NCBI RefSeq assembly: GCF_000425385.1
Contig: NZ_KE384356.1
Coordinates: forward strand, 248,001 to 312,000
Direction: 5' to 3'
From: Pseudoduganella violaceinigra DSM 15887
GTDB taxonomy: Bacteria; Pseudomonadota; Gammaproteobacteria; Burkholderiales; Burkholderiaceae_D
DNA length: 64,000 bases
Shown here piece by piece: positions 9,236-17,305 of this stretch. Both the position numbers and the translations under genes were made by a program. Numbering within the stretch: the first letter of the stretch is position 1; the number at the start of each line of letters is the position of its first letter. The notes below the pieces were generated by a model. It did not search any database. It was not told where the DNA came from and saw only the letters and a list, made by a program, of their open reading frames with translations.

Positions 9236-10828
9236 TTGTCCAATCTATTGACGCGCCGCCTGGCCCTGTTGGCCGACGATAAGCACCGTGCGGTGCTGGG
9301 CGGCGGCCTGCGCGGCATCGAACGAGAAACCCTGCGGGTGCAGCCGGACGGCCGCCTTGCGCAGACGCCGCATCCGCTGCCGCTTGGCTCGGCCCTGACG
9401 CATCCCCACATCACCACCGATTACGCGGAAACCCTGCTGGAGTTCATCACCCCGGCCGAACAAGACATCGCCATCACGCTGGAAAAGCTCGACGCGATCC
9501 ACCGTTTCAGCTACACCAAGCTCGGTAAGGAAATGCTGTGGAGCCAATCCATGCCTTGCGAATTGCCCGGCGAGGAAGAGATCGAGATCGCCTGGTATGG
9601 CAAGTCCAACCTGGGCATGCTGAAGCATGTGTACCGCCGCGGCCTGGCGCTGCGCTACGGCAAAGCGATGCAGTGCATCGCCGGCATCCACTACAACTAT
9701 TCGCTCGATGAGCGCCTGTGGCGCGTCCTGGCGGAGAACGAGGGCGCGACCCACATCTCGGCCAAGGCCTACCAGTCGGAAGCCTACCTGGCGGCGATCC
9801 GCAACTTCCGCCGCTACAGCTGGCTGCTGATGTACCTGTTCGGCGCTTCGCCGGCTTTGGCGGAGGGCTTCCTGCGCGGCCGCCCGCACAAGCTGGAAAA
9901 GCTGTCCGCCGATACGCTGTACCTGCCGTACGCGACCAGCCTGCGCATGAGCGACCTCGGTTATCAGAACGAAGCCCAGTCGGGCCTGCATCCGCACGAG
10001 AACAGCCTGGATTCCTATGTGGCCACGCTGACCAAGGCCGTCAACCAGCCTTATGAGCCGTATGCGAAGATCGGCACCAAGGTCGATGGCGAGTGGGTGC
10101 AGCTATCGACCAATGTGATCCAGATCGAGAACGAGTACTACTCGACCATCCGGCCGAAGCGCGTGATCAATACCGGCGAGCGCCCGATCCAGGCGCTGTG
10201 CAACCGCGGCGTGCAGTACATCGAAGTGCGCTGCATGGACGTGGATCCGTTCGAACCGGTCGGCATCAATGTGCAGACCGGCCGCTTCCTCGATGTCTTC
10301 CTCCTGTTCAGCGCCTTGGAGGAAAGCCCGCTGATCACGCCGGAGCATGGCGCACTGCTGGCGCGCAATTTCGCGCGCACCGTGAAGGAGGGCCGCCGCC
10401 CGGGCCTGACCCTGACCCGCGCCGGCGAGGAAGTCACGCTGAAGCAGTGGGGCCTGGATTTGCTGGAGCGCTTCAAGCCGGTGGCCGAGTTGCTGGACCG
10501 CGAGCACGGCGGACGTGAACACATGGCGGCGCTGGAAGCGCAGGCCGCCAAGCTGCACGACCCGGACACCACGCCGTCGGCGCGCGTGCTGCAGGCGCTG
10601 CGCGACAACGGCAAGTCGTTCACCGCTTTCGGCCTGCACCAGAGCGAGAAGCACGCCGCCTATTTCCGCAGCCATCCGCCAAGCGCGGAAGATGTGGCGC
10701 GCTTCACGCAAATGGCGCGCGTCTCGATCGCGGAGCAGGAAGCACTGGAACGCACCCAGACCGGCAGCTTCGACGACTACGTCAAGGCCTACCGCGCCAG
10801 CAATCTTTGCCCGAACCATTGCACCTGA
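9236..10828 (+). CDS. gshA: Glutamate-cysteine ligase (proteobacterial GshA type)
   Basis: Makes gamma-glutamylcysteine, the first step of glutathione synthesis, in the cytoplasm. With the TTG at 9236 as start the protein is 530 residues. That start is preferred because a GGAAAGGAAG ribosome-binding sequence lies 5 bases upstream and the sequence then begins [12 protein letters not shown]. An in-frame TTG at 9212 is less likely because it lies before the Shine-Dalgarno. Recognisable parts are [18 protein letters not shown], the [10 protein letters not shown] strand and [20 protein letters not shown]. The next gene starts 3 bases after the stop and is probably co-transcribed. Confidence 0.94.
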   Translation: MSNLLTRRLALLADDKHRAVLGGGLRGIERETLRVQPDGRLAQTPHPLPLGSALTHPHITTDYAETLLEFITPAEQDIAITLEKLDAIHRFSYTKLGKEMLWSQSMPCELPGEEEIEIAWYGKSNLGMLKHVYRRGLALRYGKAMQCIAGIHYNYSLDERLWRVLAENEGATHISAKAYQSEAYLAAIRNFRRYSWLLMYLFGASPALAEGFLRGRPHKLEKLSADTLYLPYATSLRMSDLGYQNEAQSGLHPHENSLDSYVATLTKAVNQPYEPYAKIGTKVDGEWVQLSTNVIQIENEYYSTIRPKRVINTGERPIQALCNRGVQYIEVRCMDVDPFEPVGINVQTGRFLDVFLLFSALEESPLITPEHGALLARNFARTVKEGRRPGLTLTRAGEEVTLKQWGLDLLERFKPVAELLDREHGGREHMAALEAQAAKLHDPDTTPSARVLQALRDNGKSFTAFGLHQSEKHAAYFRSHPPSAEDVARFTQMARVSIAEQEALERTQTGSFDDYVKAYRASNLCPNHCT

Positions 10829-10831
10829 ACC

Positions 10832-11830
10832 TTGCTCACCTTCTATAACGAACAGCACGCCCAGCACGCAGGTCACACCCAGCGCGTGGAAGGCGTACTG
10901 TCCGAGCTTGGAAGACGCGGCCTGGGCCAGATCGTCACGCCGCATGGCGTGCCGCTGATGGCGCTGGAACGCACGCATGCGCCGCGCTACCTGCACTTTC
11001 TGCGCACGGCGTGGAGCGAGTGGTCGGCGGCCGGCAAGGCGCCCGCGCCGGCGGTGGCGACACAATGGCCGGTACGCACCTTCCGTACCGACATCGAACC
11101 GGCCGACCTGGCCGCGCGCCTTGGTCTGTACTCGATGGACGCTGCCACCGCCATCACGGCGGGCACCTGGACGGCGGCCAAGACTGGCGCCGATTGCGCC
11201 GTCAACGCGGCGCACGCCCTGCGTGTCGGCGAACGGGCGAGTTTTGCGCTGACGCAGCCGCCGGGCCACCTCGCCGGCGCCGACTTTTGCGGTGGCGGCT
11301 GCTACCTGAATAACGCTGCGCTGGCGGCGCAGCATTTACTCGACGATGGCATGGCGCGCGTGGCGATTCTCGACCTCGACTACCATCACGGCAACGGTGC
11401 CCAAGGCATCTTCTATGAACGCGCCGAAGTCCTGTGCCTGTCGATCCACGCCGATCCGCGCCATGCTTTCCCCTGGTTTTCCGGCCATGCCGACGAAACC
11501 GGCGGCGCAGCGGGCGCCGGCTGCAACGTCAACCTGCCGCTGGCACCAGGCGCCGGCGCCGCCGACTGGTTCGCGGCGCTGGAAACGGCTTGCCTGCGGC
11601 TCAATATGTACCGCCCGGAGGCGCTGGTCGTGGCCTTGGGCGGGAACATTTTCTCCGGCGAAGCGCATGGCGGATTCGGCCTGCAGGCGGGCGACTTCCT
11701 GCGCGCCGGCGAACGCCTGGCCTGGCTGGGATTGCCCACCACCTTCGTACTGGAAGGCGGCAGCCCGCTGCGCGAGCTGGGCACCAATATTGTCAATGTG
11801 CTGGAAGGCTTCGACTGCGCCCAGGTTTAG
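10832..11830 (+). CDS. Histone deacetylase / acetylpolyamine amidohydrolase-fold protein with substituted active site
   Basis: A 332-residue protein of the arginase/deacetylase fold, clearly homologous to bacterial class II deacetylases and acetylpolyamine amidohydrolases (ILDLDYHHGNGAQ, DFCGGGCYLNNAALAAQ, LGTNIVNVLEGF). Zinc ligands Asp183 and His185 are present. However, the second His of the PPGHH catalytic dyad is Leu147 (PPGHLAG), the third zinc ligand Asp is Asn272 (ALGGNIFSGE), and the transition-state Tyr of EGGY is Ser311 (VLEGGSPL). The positions line up without gaps with those of Mycoplana acetylpolyamine amidohydrolase (offset 12). Normal deacetylase chemistry is therefore unlikely, and a binding role or altered reaction is possible. 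It starts 3 bases after gshA with a TTG codon. Confidence 0.85.
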   Translation: MLTFYNEQHAQHAGHTQRVEGVLSELGRRGLGQIVTPHGVPLMALERTHAPRYLHFLRTAWSEWSAAGKAPAPAVATQWPVRTFRTDIEPADLAARLGLYSMDAATAITAGTWTAAKTGADCAVNAAHALRVGERASFALTQPPGHLAGADFCGGGCYLNNAALAAQHLLDDGMARVAILDLDYHHGNGAQGIFYERAEVLCLSIHADPRHAFPWFSGHADETGGAAGAGCNVNLPLAPGAGAADWFAALETACLRLNMYRPEALVVALGGNIFSGEAHGGFGLQAGDFLRAGERLAWLGLPTTFVLEGGSPLRELGTNIVNVLEGFDCAQV

Positions 11831-13134
11831 CCGGGCAGCGCCAGCCGCGCCTCCAAACCGCCGCCGTCACGCTGGTGCAAGGTAAGCGAGCCGCCCATGG
11901 CCGTTGCCAGCTGGCGCGCGATCGCCAGTCCCAGCCCCGTGCCGCCGGTCTCGCGGCTGCGTGAAGATTCCAGCCGCACGAAGGGTTCGAAGACAGCCTG
12001 CAGGGATTCTTCGGGAATTCCCGGTCCCCGGTCCAGCACGCGCAACACGATGCCGCCCTGCTCCGCCGCCGTTTCCACCTCCACGTCGGCCGCGCCGCCG
12101 AATTTCAGCGCATTATCGATCAGGTTGCCCAGTACCCGGCGCAAAGCCTGCGGCTGCAATTCCATCGGCCGCCCGACCGCGCCGCGCAGCGCGACCTGGT
12201 GGCCGGCATCGGTGTAGTCGTGCACCATGCTGTCCAGCAGCGCATCCGGATCGATGCGCGTCGGCGCCTCGCTGGTGCCGTGCAGCGTGCGCGCATAGGC
12301 CACGCCTTCCTTCACCAGCTGCTCCATGGCCTGCAGGTCTTGCCGCAGCTTGGACTGCTGCGACTCGTCGTCCATCATGTCGACCCGCAGGCGCATGCGC
12401 GTGATCGGCGTCTGCAAGTCGTGCGAGATGGATGCCAGGATCTGGATGCGCTCCGCCATATACCCGGCGATGCGTTCCTGCATGGCGTTGAAGGCGCGCG
12501 CGGCGCGCGCCACTTCCGAAGGCCCCTTCTCGGGCAGGTGGGCCCCCTGCATGTCGGGGCCAAGCGCATCGGCGGCCTGCGCCAGCTGCTCCAGCGGCCG
12601 CGTGGCAAGGCGTACCGCCAGCCAGCAGCAGAAGGCGAACACCGCCAGCTGCGCGGCCATCAGCGCGCCGAACCAGGGCGACATGGGCACGGTCCGCATG
12701 GGGCGGAAGTCGATCGTCAGCGGCATGCCGTCGCTCAGGCGCAAGTGCACCTGGTAGCGTTCATGCTCGCCGATGATCTGGTGCACGGTCAGCTTGTATT
12801 GCTTGCCCACCCCCTCTTCAAACGAGCGCACGGCATTGGCTTCCAGCACCCGCAGGTGCGGCAGCGATTCGTCGCATTCCTCCAGCCGGAATTCATAGCT
12901 GCGGCGCGCCAGGCGCGGCAGCCATTCCGGCCGCGCGGCCGCAGGCAAGGCATCGAGCAGCGCCACCGACGTGGTGACCTCGCGCTCGATATAGCCCATC
13001 ATCATATTGGTGGTGGCCTCGTTGCGCTCACGCATGGTGAGCCAGAACGACAGGCCCTGCGCCACCGCCACGCCGAGGCATAGCAGCAGGACCAGGCGTG
13101 CAAACAGGCTGCGCGGCCAGCGCGGGCGCCTCAT
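11827..13134 (-). CDS. Sensor histidine kinase of a two-component pair
   Basis: A 435-residue inner-membrane kinase with TM1 around 10-32, a periplasmic sensor region of about 120 residues, TM2 around 155-177 and a HAMP linker. The DHp domain carries the phospho-accepting His238 in ASISHDLQTPITR. The ATPase domain has NLIDNALKF (N box), DRGPGIPEE (G1) and GGTGLGLAIARQL (G2). The ATG at 13134 is chosen because it overlaps the regulator's stop (4 bases). The open frame further upstream runs antiparallel to nothing conserved and lies inside the regulator gene. The signal sensed is unknown. It is convergent with the deacetylase-fold gene, their stop codons overlapping. Confidence 0.93.
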   Translation of the reverse strand: MRRPRWPRSLFARLVLLLCLGVAVAQGLSFWLTMRERNEATTNMMMGYIEREVTTSVALLDALPAAARPEWLPRLARRSYEFRLEECDESLPHLRVLEANAVRSFEEGVGKQYKLTVHQIIGEHERYQVHLRLSDGMPLTIDFRPMRTVPMSPWFGALMAAQLAVFAFCCWLAVRLATRPLEQLAQAADALGPDMQGAHLPEKGPSEVARAARAFNAMQERIAGYMAERIQILASISHDLQTPITRMRLRVDMMDDESQQSKLRQDLQAMEQLVKEGVAYARTLHGTSEAPTRIDPDALLDSMVHDYTDAGHQVALRGAVGRPMELQPQALRRVLGNLIDNALKFGGAADVEVETAAEQGGIVLRVLDRGPGIPEESLQAVFEPFVRLESSRSRETGGTGLGLAIARQLATAMGGSLTLHQRDGGGLEARLALPG

Positions 13135-13871
13135 GGCTCGCCTGCCGCCAGCGTCACGGCGGCCGAGAAGACATAGCCCTCGCTGCGCAGCGTCTTGATA
13201 TAACGCGGTTCGCGCGCCGTGTCGCGCAGGCGCTGGCGCACCCGGCTCACCAGCAGGTCGATCGAGCGGTCGAACTGGTCGGCATTGCGGCCCTGGGTCA
13301 GGTTCAGCAGCTGGTCGCGCGTCAACACGCGCTGAGGATGATCGAGGAAGACGCGCAGCAGGCGGTATTCGGCGCCGCTCAGCGCCACCAGGGTGCCGTC
13401 GGCGTCGAGCAGGTGGCGCGCCACCGTGTCCAGGCGCCAATCGCCGAAGGCCAGCATCGGCACCGATTCATTGACCTGCATATTCGGCGGCAGCATGCGC
13501 GTGCGGCGCAGCACGGCGTTGATGCGCGCCAGCAGTTCGCGCACGGCAAAGGGCTTGGGCAGATAATCGTCGGCGCCCATTTCCAGGCCGATGATGCGGT
13601 CGGTCTCCTCGTTGCGGGCGGTGAGCATCAGTACCGGGACGGCTTTGTGCTTACCGGCGCGCAGGTCGCGGCACAGGGTCAGGCCGTCTTCGCCCGGCAG
13701 CATCAGATCCAGCACGATCAGGTCCGGGGTGTCGTCTTCGAGCACGGAGCGCATCTGGCGGCCATTCGCCGCCAGCGAGGTGCGCAATCCATTCTTTTGC
13801 AGATACGCGCCGATCAGCTCGCGGATGTCGCGGTCATCGTCGACGATCAGGATGTGGTCTTGGTTTTCCAT
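13131..13871 (-). CDS. OmpR-family response regulator paired with the adjacent kinase
   Basis: A 246-residue regulator. The receiver domain has DDD at 11-13, phosphoacceptor Asp55 (LIVLDLMLPGEDG), TAR and the KPF Lys. The winged-helix DNA-binding domain has SGAEYRLLRVFLDHP and the recognition region SIDLLVSRVRQRLRD, ending GYVFSAAV. The ATG at 13871 gives MENQDHILIVDDD. It is first in a regulator-kinase operon and is divergent, across 152 bases, from the CcdA-thioredoxin module, which is a plausible target. It resembles the OmpR/RstA style regulators found in Burkholderiales. Confidence 0.94.
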   Translation of the reverse strand: MENQDHILIVDDDRDIRELIGAYLQKNGLRTSLAANGRQMRSVLEDDTPDLIVLDLMLPGEDGLTLCRDLRAGKHKAVPVLMLTARNEETDRIIGLEMGADDYLPKPFAVRELLARINAVLRRTRMLPPNMQVNESVPMLAFGDWRLDTVARHLLDADGTLVALSGAEYRLLRVFLDHPQRVLTRDQLLNLTQGRNADQFDRSIDLLVSRVRQRLRDTAREPRYIKTLRSEGYVFSAAVTLAAGEP

Positions 13872-14023
13872 GAAGCCATGATACCCAATGCCGCCGCGAG
13901 ATTTGTATCCCAGTGTGTACAGCCCGCGCAAGGACACAAAACATTGCACTGGCGGGGAGCGGCGACATATGCCGGATACCTGGCCGCGGTCCAATAGCGT
14001 CATCCCCAGACACGGAGCCGACC

Positions 14024-14725
14024 ATGACCAACCCGCTCGACACGCCGCTGGCCTTCCTGGCCGGTTTGCTGACCATCGCTTCGCCCTGCGTGCTGCCCAT
14101 GCTGCCAATCCTGCTGGGCTCCGGCGTCAACCAGCGCAACCGCCGCCGCCCGCTCTTCATCGTGGCCGGCTTTATCCTGAGCTTTGCCAGCGTCGCCATG
14201 CTGCTGGGCGCCGTCTCCGCCGCGGTCGAAGTGGCGCAGGACGTGCTGCGCAATAGCGCCATCTTCCTGCTCGCGCTCTCGGGCCTGTTCCGCGTCTGGC
14301 CGGCGCCCTACGAATGGCTGCTGGCCCGCCTGCCGGGCCGCAGCGCCACTTCCGCTCCGCGCCATGACGATGGCGGCAACGGCGGCGCCTTCCTGCTCGG
14401 CATGTCACTGGGCGCCGTGTGGACGCCCTGCGCCGGCCCGGTGCTGGCCTCGATCCTGGTGCTGGTGGTGAAAGCCCAGGATCCCGCCTGGTCGGCCTTG
14501 CTGCTGACTTTGTACGCCATCGGCGCAGCGGTGCCCATGCTCGGCATCATTTACGGCGGCCAGTACGCTACCCAGCGGGTACGCGCGGTGGCCCGCCACG
14601 CCCATCGGCTGCAGCAGGTCTTCGGCCTGCTGGTGCTCGCCACGGCCGTTGCGATCTACCTGCAATACGACACCCTGGCCTATTCCTGGGCCGCGCAACA
14701 CCTCCCAACCCTGAAAGGACTGTGA
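14024..14725 (+). CDS. CcdA/DsbD-type membrane thiol-disulfide transporter
   Basis: A 233-residue membrane protein with about six hydrophobic segments of the DsbD_2/CcdA family, which carries reducing equivalents from cytoplasmic thioredoxin to periplasmic partners. The two redox Cys sit in the expected proline-flanked contexts: Cys22 (IASPCVLPMLP) and Cys136 (VWTPCAGPVL). The ATG at 14024 follows a GGAGCCGACC leader and gives MTNPLDTPLAFLAGL. A thioredoxin-like periplasmic gene begins 1 base after its stop, so the two form a reductant-export pair. A divergent two-component system lies just upstream. Confidence 0.88.
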   Translation: MTNPLDTPLAFLAGLLTIASPCVLPMLPILLGSGVNQRNRRRPLFIVAGFILSFASVAMLLGAVSAAVEVAQDVLRNSAIFLLALSGLFRVWPAPYEWLLARLPGRSATSAPRHDDGGNGGAFLLGMSLGAVWTPCAGPVLASILVLVVKAQDPAWSALLLTLYAIGAAVPMLGIIYGGQYATQRVRAVARHAHRLQQVFGLLVLATAVAIYLQYDTLAYSWAAQHLPTLKGL

Positions 14726-14726
14726 C

Positions 14727-15239
14727 ATGAAAAACTACCTGAAACTGCTGGTCGCCGCGGCAACACTTCTGGGCGCCAGCGCCGGCGCTGCCACGGCGCC
14801 TGCCGAGGCCCCCGAATTCAGCGGCATCATCCAATGGCTGAACAGCGAACCGCTCACCATGAAGCAGCTGCGCGGCAAAGTGGTCCTGGTGGATTTCTGG
14901 ACCTATGACTGCATCAACTGTATCAACACCCTGTCGCATGTCGTGAAGTGGCACGACAAGTACAAGGACAAGGGTCTGGTCGTGATCGGCGTCCATACGC
15001 CGGAATACGCGTTCGAGCGCAAAACCGACAATGTGCGCACCGCTTTGAAGCGCTTCGACATACGTTATCCAGTGGCCCAGGATAACCGCTACGCAACCTG
15101 GAATGCGTACAACAACCGCTACTGGCCGGCTTTCTATTTGATCAATAAGAAAGGGCAAGTGGTGTATACCCACTTTGGTGAAGGGCAATACGAACAAACT
15201 GAAGCGAGAATCCAGCAATTGCTGGCGCAAGCCGAGTGA
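14727..15239 (+). CDS. Exported thioredoxin-like protein with CINC active site
   Basis: A 170-residue periplasmic TlpA/DipZ-type thioredoxin. It has a signal peptide (MKNYLKLLVAAATLLGASAGA), then the thioredoxin fold with DFWTYDCINC (Cys62 and Cys65), VIGVHTPEYAFERK and the cis-Pro region YWPAFYLINKKGQV. The same CxNC site and HTPE motif mark the C-terminal domain of DipZ/CcdA-fusion proteins. Here the membrane and thioredoxin parts are separate, adjacent genes. It probably reduces or isomerises periplasmic thiols or peroxides with electrons from the upstream CcdA-like protein. The substrate is unknown. Confidence 0.87.
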   Translation: MKNYLKLLVAAATLLGASAGAATAPAEAPEFSGIIQWLNSEPLTMKQLRGKVVLVDFWTYDCINCINTLSHVVKWHDKYKDKGLVVIGVHTPEYAFERKTDNVRTALKRFDIRYPVAQDNRYATWNAYNNRYWPAFYLINKKGQVVYTHFGEGQYEQTEARIQQLLAQAE

Positions 15240-15274
15240 GTTCCGCCATGAGCGAAAGATTTTTCAAAAATAGC

Positions 15275-15303
15275 TTGCAATTAAATCGCGCGCTATCTAT
15301 AGT
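15275..15303 (+). promoter_or_regulatory. Sigma-70 promoter of ohr
   Basis: The -35 TTGCAA (15275-15280) and -10 TATAGT (15298-15303) are separated by exactly 17 bases, and the ATG of ohr is at 15394. Both hexamers match the consensus at 4 and 5 of 6 positions. The spacer is fully occupied by one copy of an operator-like repeat. Confidence 0.7.
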
Positions 15304-15373
15304 GTGGACATGGGCAGCCAACACCGCCCCTTAAGCCCGAAACAAATAGCACACTAGTTAATCGCTCACTATC
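15284..15373 (+). promoter_or_regulatory. Two copies of a 14-base operator-like repeat at the ohr promoter
   Basis: AATCGCGCGCTATC (15284-15297) and AATCGCTCACTATC (15360-15373) match at 12 of 14 positions and lie in direct orientation 76 bases apart. The first fills the -35/-10 spacer and the second lies in the leader just before the ribosome-binding site. This is the placement of a repressor that blocks initiation and elongation. For ohr genes the usual repressor is a MarR-type OhrR, but none is encoded in this window. Confidence 0.55.
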
Positions 15374-15393
15374 ATTGATAAAGGAACTTCACC

Positions 15394-15822
15394 ATGGCAA
15401 AGATCTCCAACATCCTGTACCGCGCCAACGCAACGTCGACCGGCGGCCGCGAAGGCAAATCCGTCTCCAGCGACAATGCACTGGACGTCAAGCTGACCAC
15501 GCCTAAAGAACTGGGCGGCAACGGCGCCTTCGGCACCAACCCGGAGCAACTGTTCGCAGCGGGCTACTCGGCCTGCTTCATCGGTGCCCTGAAGTTTGTT
15601 GGCGGCCGCGACAAGATCGCCGTACCGGCGGACACGTCGATCAATGCCACCGTCGGCATCGGCCCGATCGAAACCGGCTTCGGCATCGAAGTGGAGTTGA
15701 AGATCTCCCTGCCTGGCCTGGACCGCGCAACCGCGGAAAAACTGGTGAACGCCGCCCACATCGTGTGCCCGTACTCGAACGCGACACGCGGCAATATCGA
15801 CGTCACCCTGACCATCGAATAA
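15394..15822 (+). CDS. ohr: Organic hydroperoxide resistance protein (Ohr)
   Basis: A thiol peroxidase that detoxifies organic and fatty-acid hydroperoxides using lipoyl thiols. The 142-residue protein has the paired redox Cys at the family positions, Cys61 ([12 protein letters not shown]) and Cys125 ([14 protein letters not shown]). It also has the conserved Arg/Glu that tune the peroxidatic Cys (Arg19 in STGGREG, Glu51 in [10 protein letters not shown]). It has its own promoter with two repeat operators and an AAAGGAAC ribosome-binding site. It is Ohr rather than OsmC by length and by the [11 protein letters not shown] motif. Confidence 0.96.
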   Translation: MAKISNILYRANATSTGGREGKSVSSDNALDVKLTTPKELGGNGAFGTNPEQLFAAGYSACFIGALKFVGGRDKIAVPADTSINATVGIGPIETGFGIEVELKISLPGLDRATAEKLVNAAHIVCPYSNATRGNIDVTLTIE

Positions 15823-15830
15823 GCAGCGCA

Positions 15831-15858
15831 GGGCGCGGCGGCCACGGCGGCCGCGCCC
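15831..15858. other. GC-rich hairpin between ohr and the DUF4148 gene
   Basis: Arms GGGCGCGGC (15831-15839) and GCCGCGCCC (15850-15858) form a 9-bp stem with a 10-base loop, 9 bases after the ohr stop. No T-run follows, so it may be a weak terminator or a 3'-end stabiliser. Confidence 0.45.
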
Positions 15859-15877
15859 ATCCCAGAGGAGAAATATC

Positions 15878-16171
15878 ATGAAAGCCTTTGCAGCCCTCAT
15901 CGCTTCCACCGCCCTGGCCCTTTCCACTGCCGCCCAGGCAGCGCCGCCCGATACCGGTGAAAGCTACCAATCCGATTTCACGTTTGTCTCGACCAAAACC
16001 CGCGCTGAAGTGAAGGCTGAAACCATCGCCGCCCTGCGCCGCGGCGACATCCTGACCGGCGAGCTGTATCCGCTGGATTTCGCATCGCCGCTGCACGGCA
16101 GAATGCGTGCGCAAGTGAAGGCCGAACTGGCCTCCGCCACTTCTGGCGGCGAGATCCTCAAGGCGCAGTAA
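15878..16171 (+). CDS. DUF4148-like small exported protein
   Basis: A 97-residue protein with a clear signal peptide (MKAFAALIASTALALSTAAQA, cleavage after AQA). The short mature region has the DUF4148-style KTRAEVKAETIAALRRGD motif and a second MRAQVKAELASA. DUF4148 proteins are frequent small periplasmic proteins of Burkholderiales with unknown function. A strong AGAGGAG ribosome-binding site precedes the ATG. It lies downstream of ohr, with a hairpin between them. Confidence 0.7.
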   Translation: MKAFAALIASTALALSTAAQAAPPDTGESYQSDFTFVSTKTRAEVKAETIAALRRGDILTGELYPLDFASPLHGRMRAQVKAELASATSGGEILKAQ

Positions 16172-16184
16172 GCTGGCATAAAAT

Positions 16185-16211
16185 GGTCGCCTCCCCATAT
16201 GCGAGGCGACC
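16185..16211 (+). promoter_or_regulatory. Hairpin directly before the ElaA-type gene start
   Basis: A perfect 9-bp stem GGTCGCCTC (16185-16193) / GAGGCGACC (16203-16211) with a 9-base loop ends one base before the ATG at 16213. The GAGG that would serve as ribosome-binding site is inside the stem, so folding would hide it. If translation instead began at the in-frame ATG at 16183, the hairpin would be coding. Confidence 0.5.
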
Positions 16212-16212
16212 A

Positions 16213-16665
16213 ATGATTGAATGGCAGTGGCTGGACTTCAACAGCATTCCCAACACGGACCTGTACGACATGCTGCGTCAGCGGCAAGAGGTCTTCGTCA
16301 TCGAGCAGCAGTGTTTTTATTCCGATATGGACGGCTATGATGCAGCCGCCCATCACCTGCTCGGCTGGCAGCAAACCGGGGGCAAGCGCACGCTGGCCGC
16401 CTACCTGCGCTGCATCGCACCGGGCATCAAATACCCTGAAATGTCGCTGGGACGCGTGCTGACCACCCAGGCTGCGCGAGGCAGCGGCGCCGGACGGCAG
16501 CTGGTTGCGGAAGGCATCCGCTGCGCCGAGCTGCTGCACCCGGGGCACCGTATCCGCATCGGCGCCCAGGCCCATCTCGAAAAATTCTATGGCAGCTTCG
16601 GCTTCCAGGCAGTCGGCGAACCATACGACGAAGACGGTATTCCCCACCTGGAAATGCTGCGGTAA
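16213..16665 (+). CDS. ElaA-type GNAT N-acetyltransferase
   Basis: A 150-residue single-domain GNAT protein of the ElaA family. It begins MIEWQWLDFNSIPN, with the ElaA signature LYDMLRQRQEVFVIEQQCFY and acetyl-CoA loop region LTTQAARGSGAGRQLVAEGI. The C-terminal part has KFYGSFGFQAVGEPYDEDGIPHLEM. The acceptor substrate of ElaA proteins is not known. The ATG at 16213 is preferred over the in-frame ATG at 16183 because family members start at MxWQW. A hairpin covers the ribosome-binding region. It is convergent with the FKBP gene. Confidence 0.87.
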   Translation: MIEWQWLDFNSIPNTDLYDMLRQRQEVFVIEQQCFYSDMDGYDAAAHHLLGWQQTGGKRTLAAYLRCIAPGIKYPEMSLGRVLTTQAARGSGAGRQLVAEGIRCAELLHPGHRIRIGAQAHLEKFYGSFGFQAVGEPYDEDGIPHLEMLR

Positions 16666-16671
16666 ACGAAA

Positions 16672-16692
16672 AAGCGGCCACACGGGCCGCTT
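16672..16692 (-). terminator. Rho-independent terminator of the FKBP gene
   Basis: The 8-bp stem AAGCGGCC (16672-16679) / GGCCGCTT (16685-16692) has a 5-base loop. Read on the minus strand it is followed by TTTCGTTT. It lies 21 bases beyond the FKBP stop. It could also act weakly for the plus-strand acetyltransferase gene, whose stop is just before it. Confidence 0.65.
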
Positions 16693-16713
16693 CTCGAATG
16701 ATGCCGCAGTCTC

Positions 16714-17196
16714 TTACTGGCCAACGGCGACCAGGGTCACGTCAAACACCAGGGCGGAATTGGACGGAATCACCACGCCGGTAGCGGACTTCCTCGCCTG
16801 TGCGCCATAGGCCAGGCTGGCGGGAATGATCAGGGTACGCGAGCCGCCCACTTTCATGCCAACGACGCCCTGGTCCCAGCCGACGATCACGCTGCCACTC
16901 CCCAGGACAAAGGCGATCGGAGAGTTCGGAGTTTTCGTCACATCAGCGGAGAACGTGGTCTCGAATTGCTGGCCCTTGAATCCCGCGGCTTTCTCGTCGT
17001 ACAGGTAGCCGGTGTAATTGACGGTCACCAGCTTGCCAGCGGTGGCGACAGTACCGCTACCTACCGTGTTGTCGCTTGCCTTAAAGGCCGGCTGCGCAGG
17101 AACCGTGGTGTCGACGTCGTTTTTGTGGCCACCGCCGCAAGCTGCCAGCGCGAGCGCGCATGCCATGGAAGCGATAACTTTGAACATATTCTTCAT
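16714..17196 (-). CDS. FKBP-type peptidyl-prolyl isomerase lipoprotein
   Basis: A 160-residue periplasmic prolyl isomerase. The N-terminus is a lipoprotein signal with lipobox LAAC (Cys20) followed by GGGHKND, so it is probably membrane anchored. The FKBP domain occupies about 45-160 with VTVNYTGYLYD, FVLGSGSVIVGWDQGVVGMKVGG, RTLIIPASLAYG and a final VFDVTLVAVGQ strand, which are the family's core strands and ligand-pocket residues. It lies downstream of kup on the same strand with a 109-base gap and ends at a terminator. Likely client proteins are exported ones. Confidence 0.93.
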   Translation of the reverse strand: MKNMFKVIASMACALALAACGGGHKNDVDTTVPAQPAFKASDNTVGSGTVATAGKLVTVNYTGYLYDEKAAGFKGQQFETTFSADVTKTPNSPIAFVLGSGSVIVGWDQGVVGMKVGGSRTLIIPASLAYGAQARKSATGVVIPSNSALVFDVTLVAVGQ

Positions 17197-17305
17197 TTCA
17201 GTCTTGCCTATTTCTTGGTCAGTGGGGGTGGATATTGGAGCAGGAGTGTAGCAGACTGCCCCAGTCCATTCCCCACCGGGATAAAAACGTTACAAATTTC
17301 CCAGG

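Noticed and set aside
13135..13440. Upstream extension of the histidine kinase at 11827-13134
   Set aside because: The extra ~100 residues read through the response regulator gene in another frame. The ATG at 13134 gives a normal kinase and a 4-base overlap.
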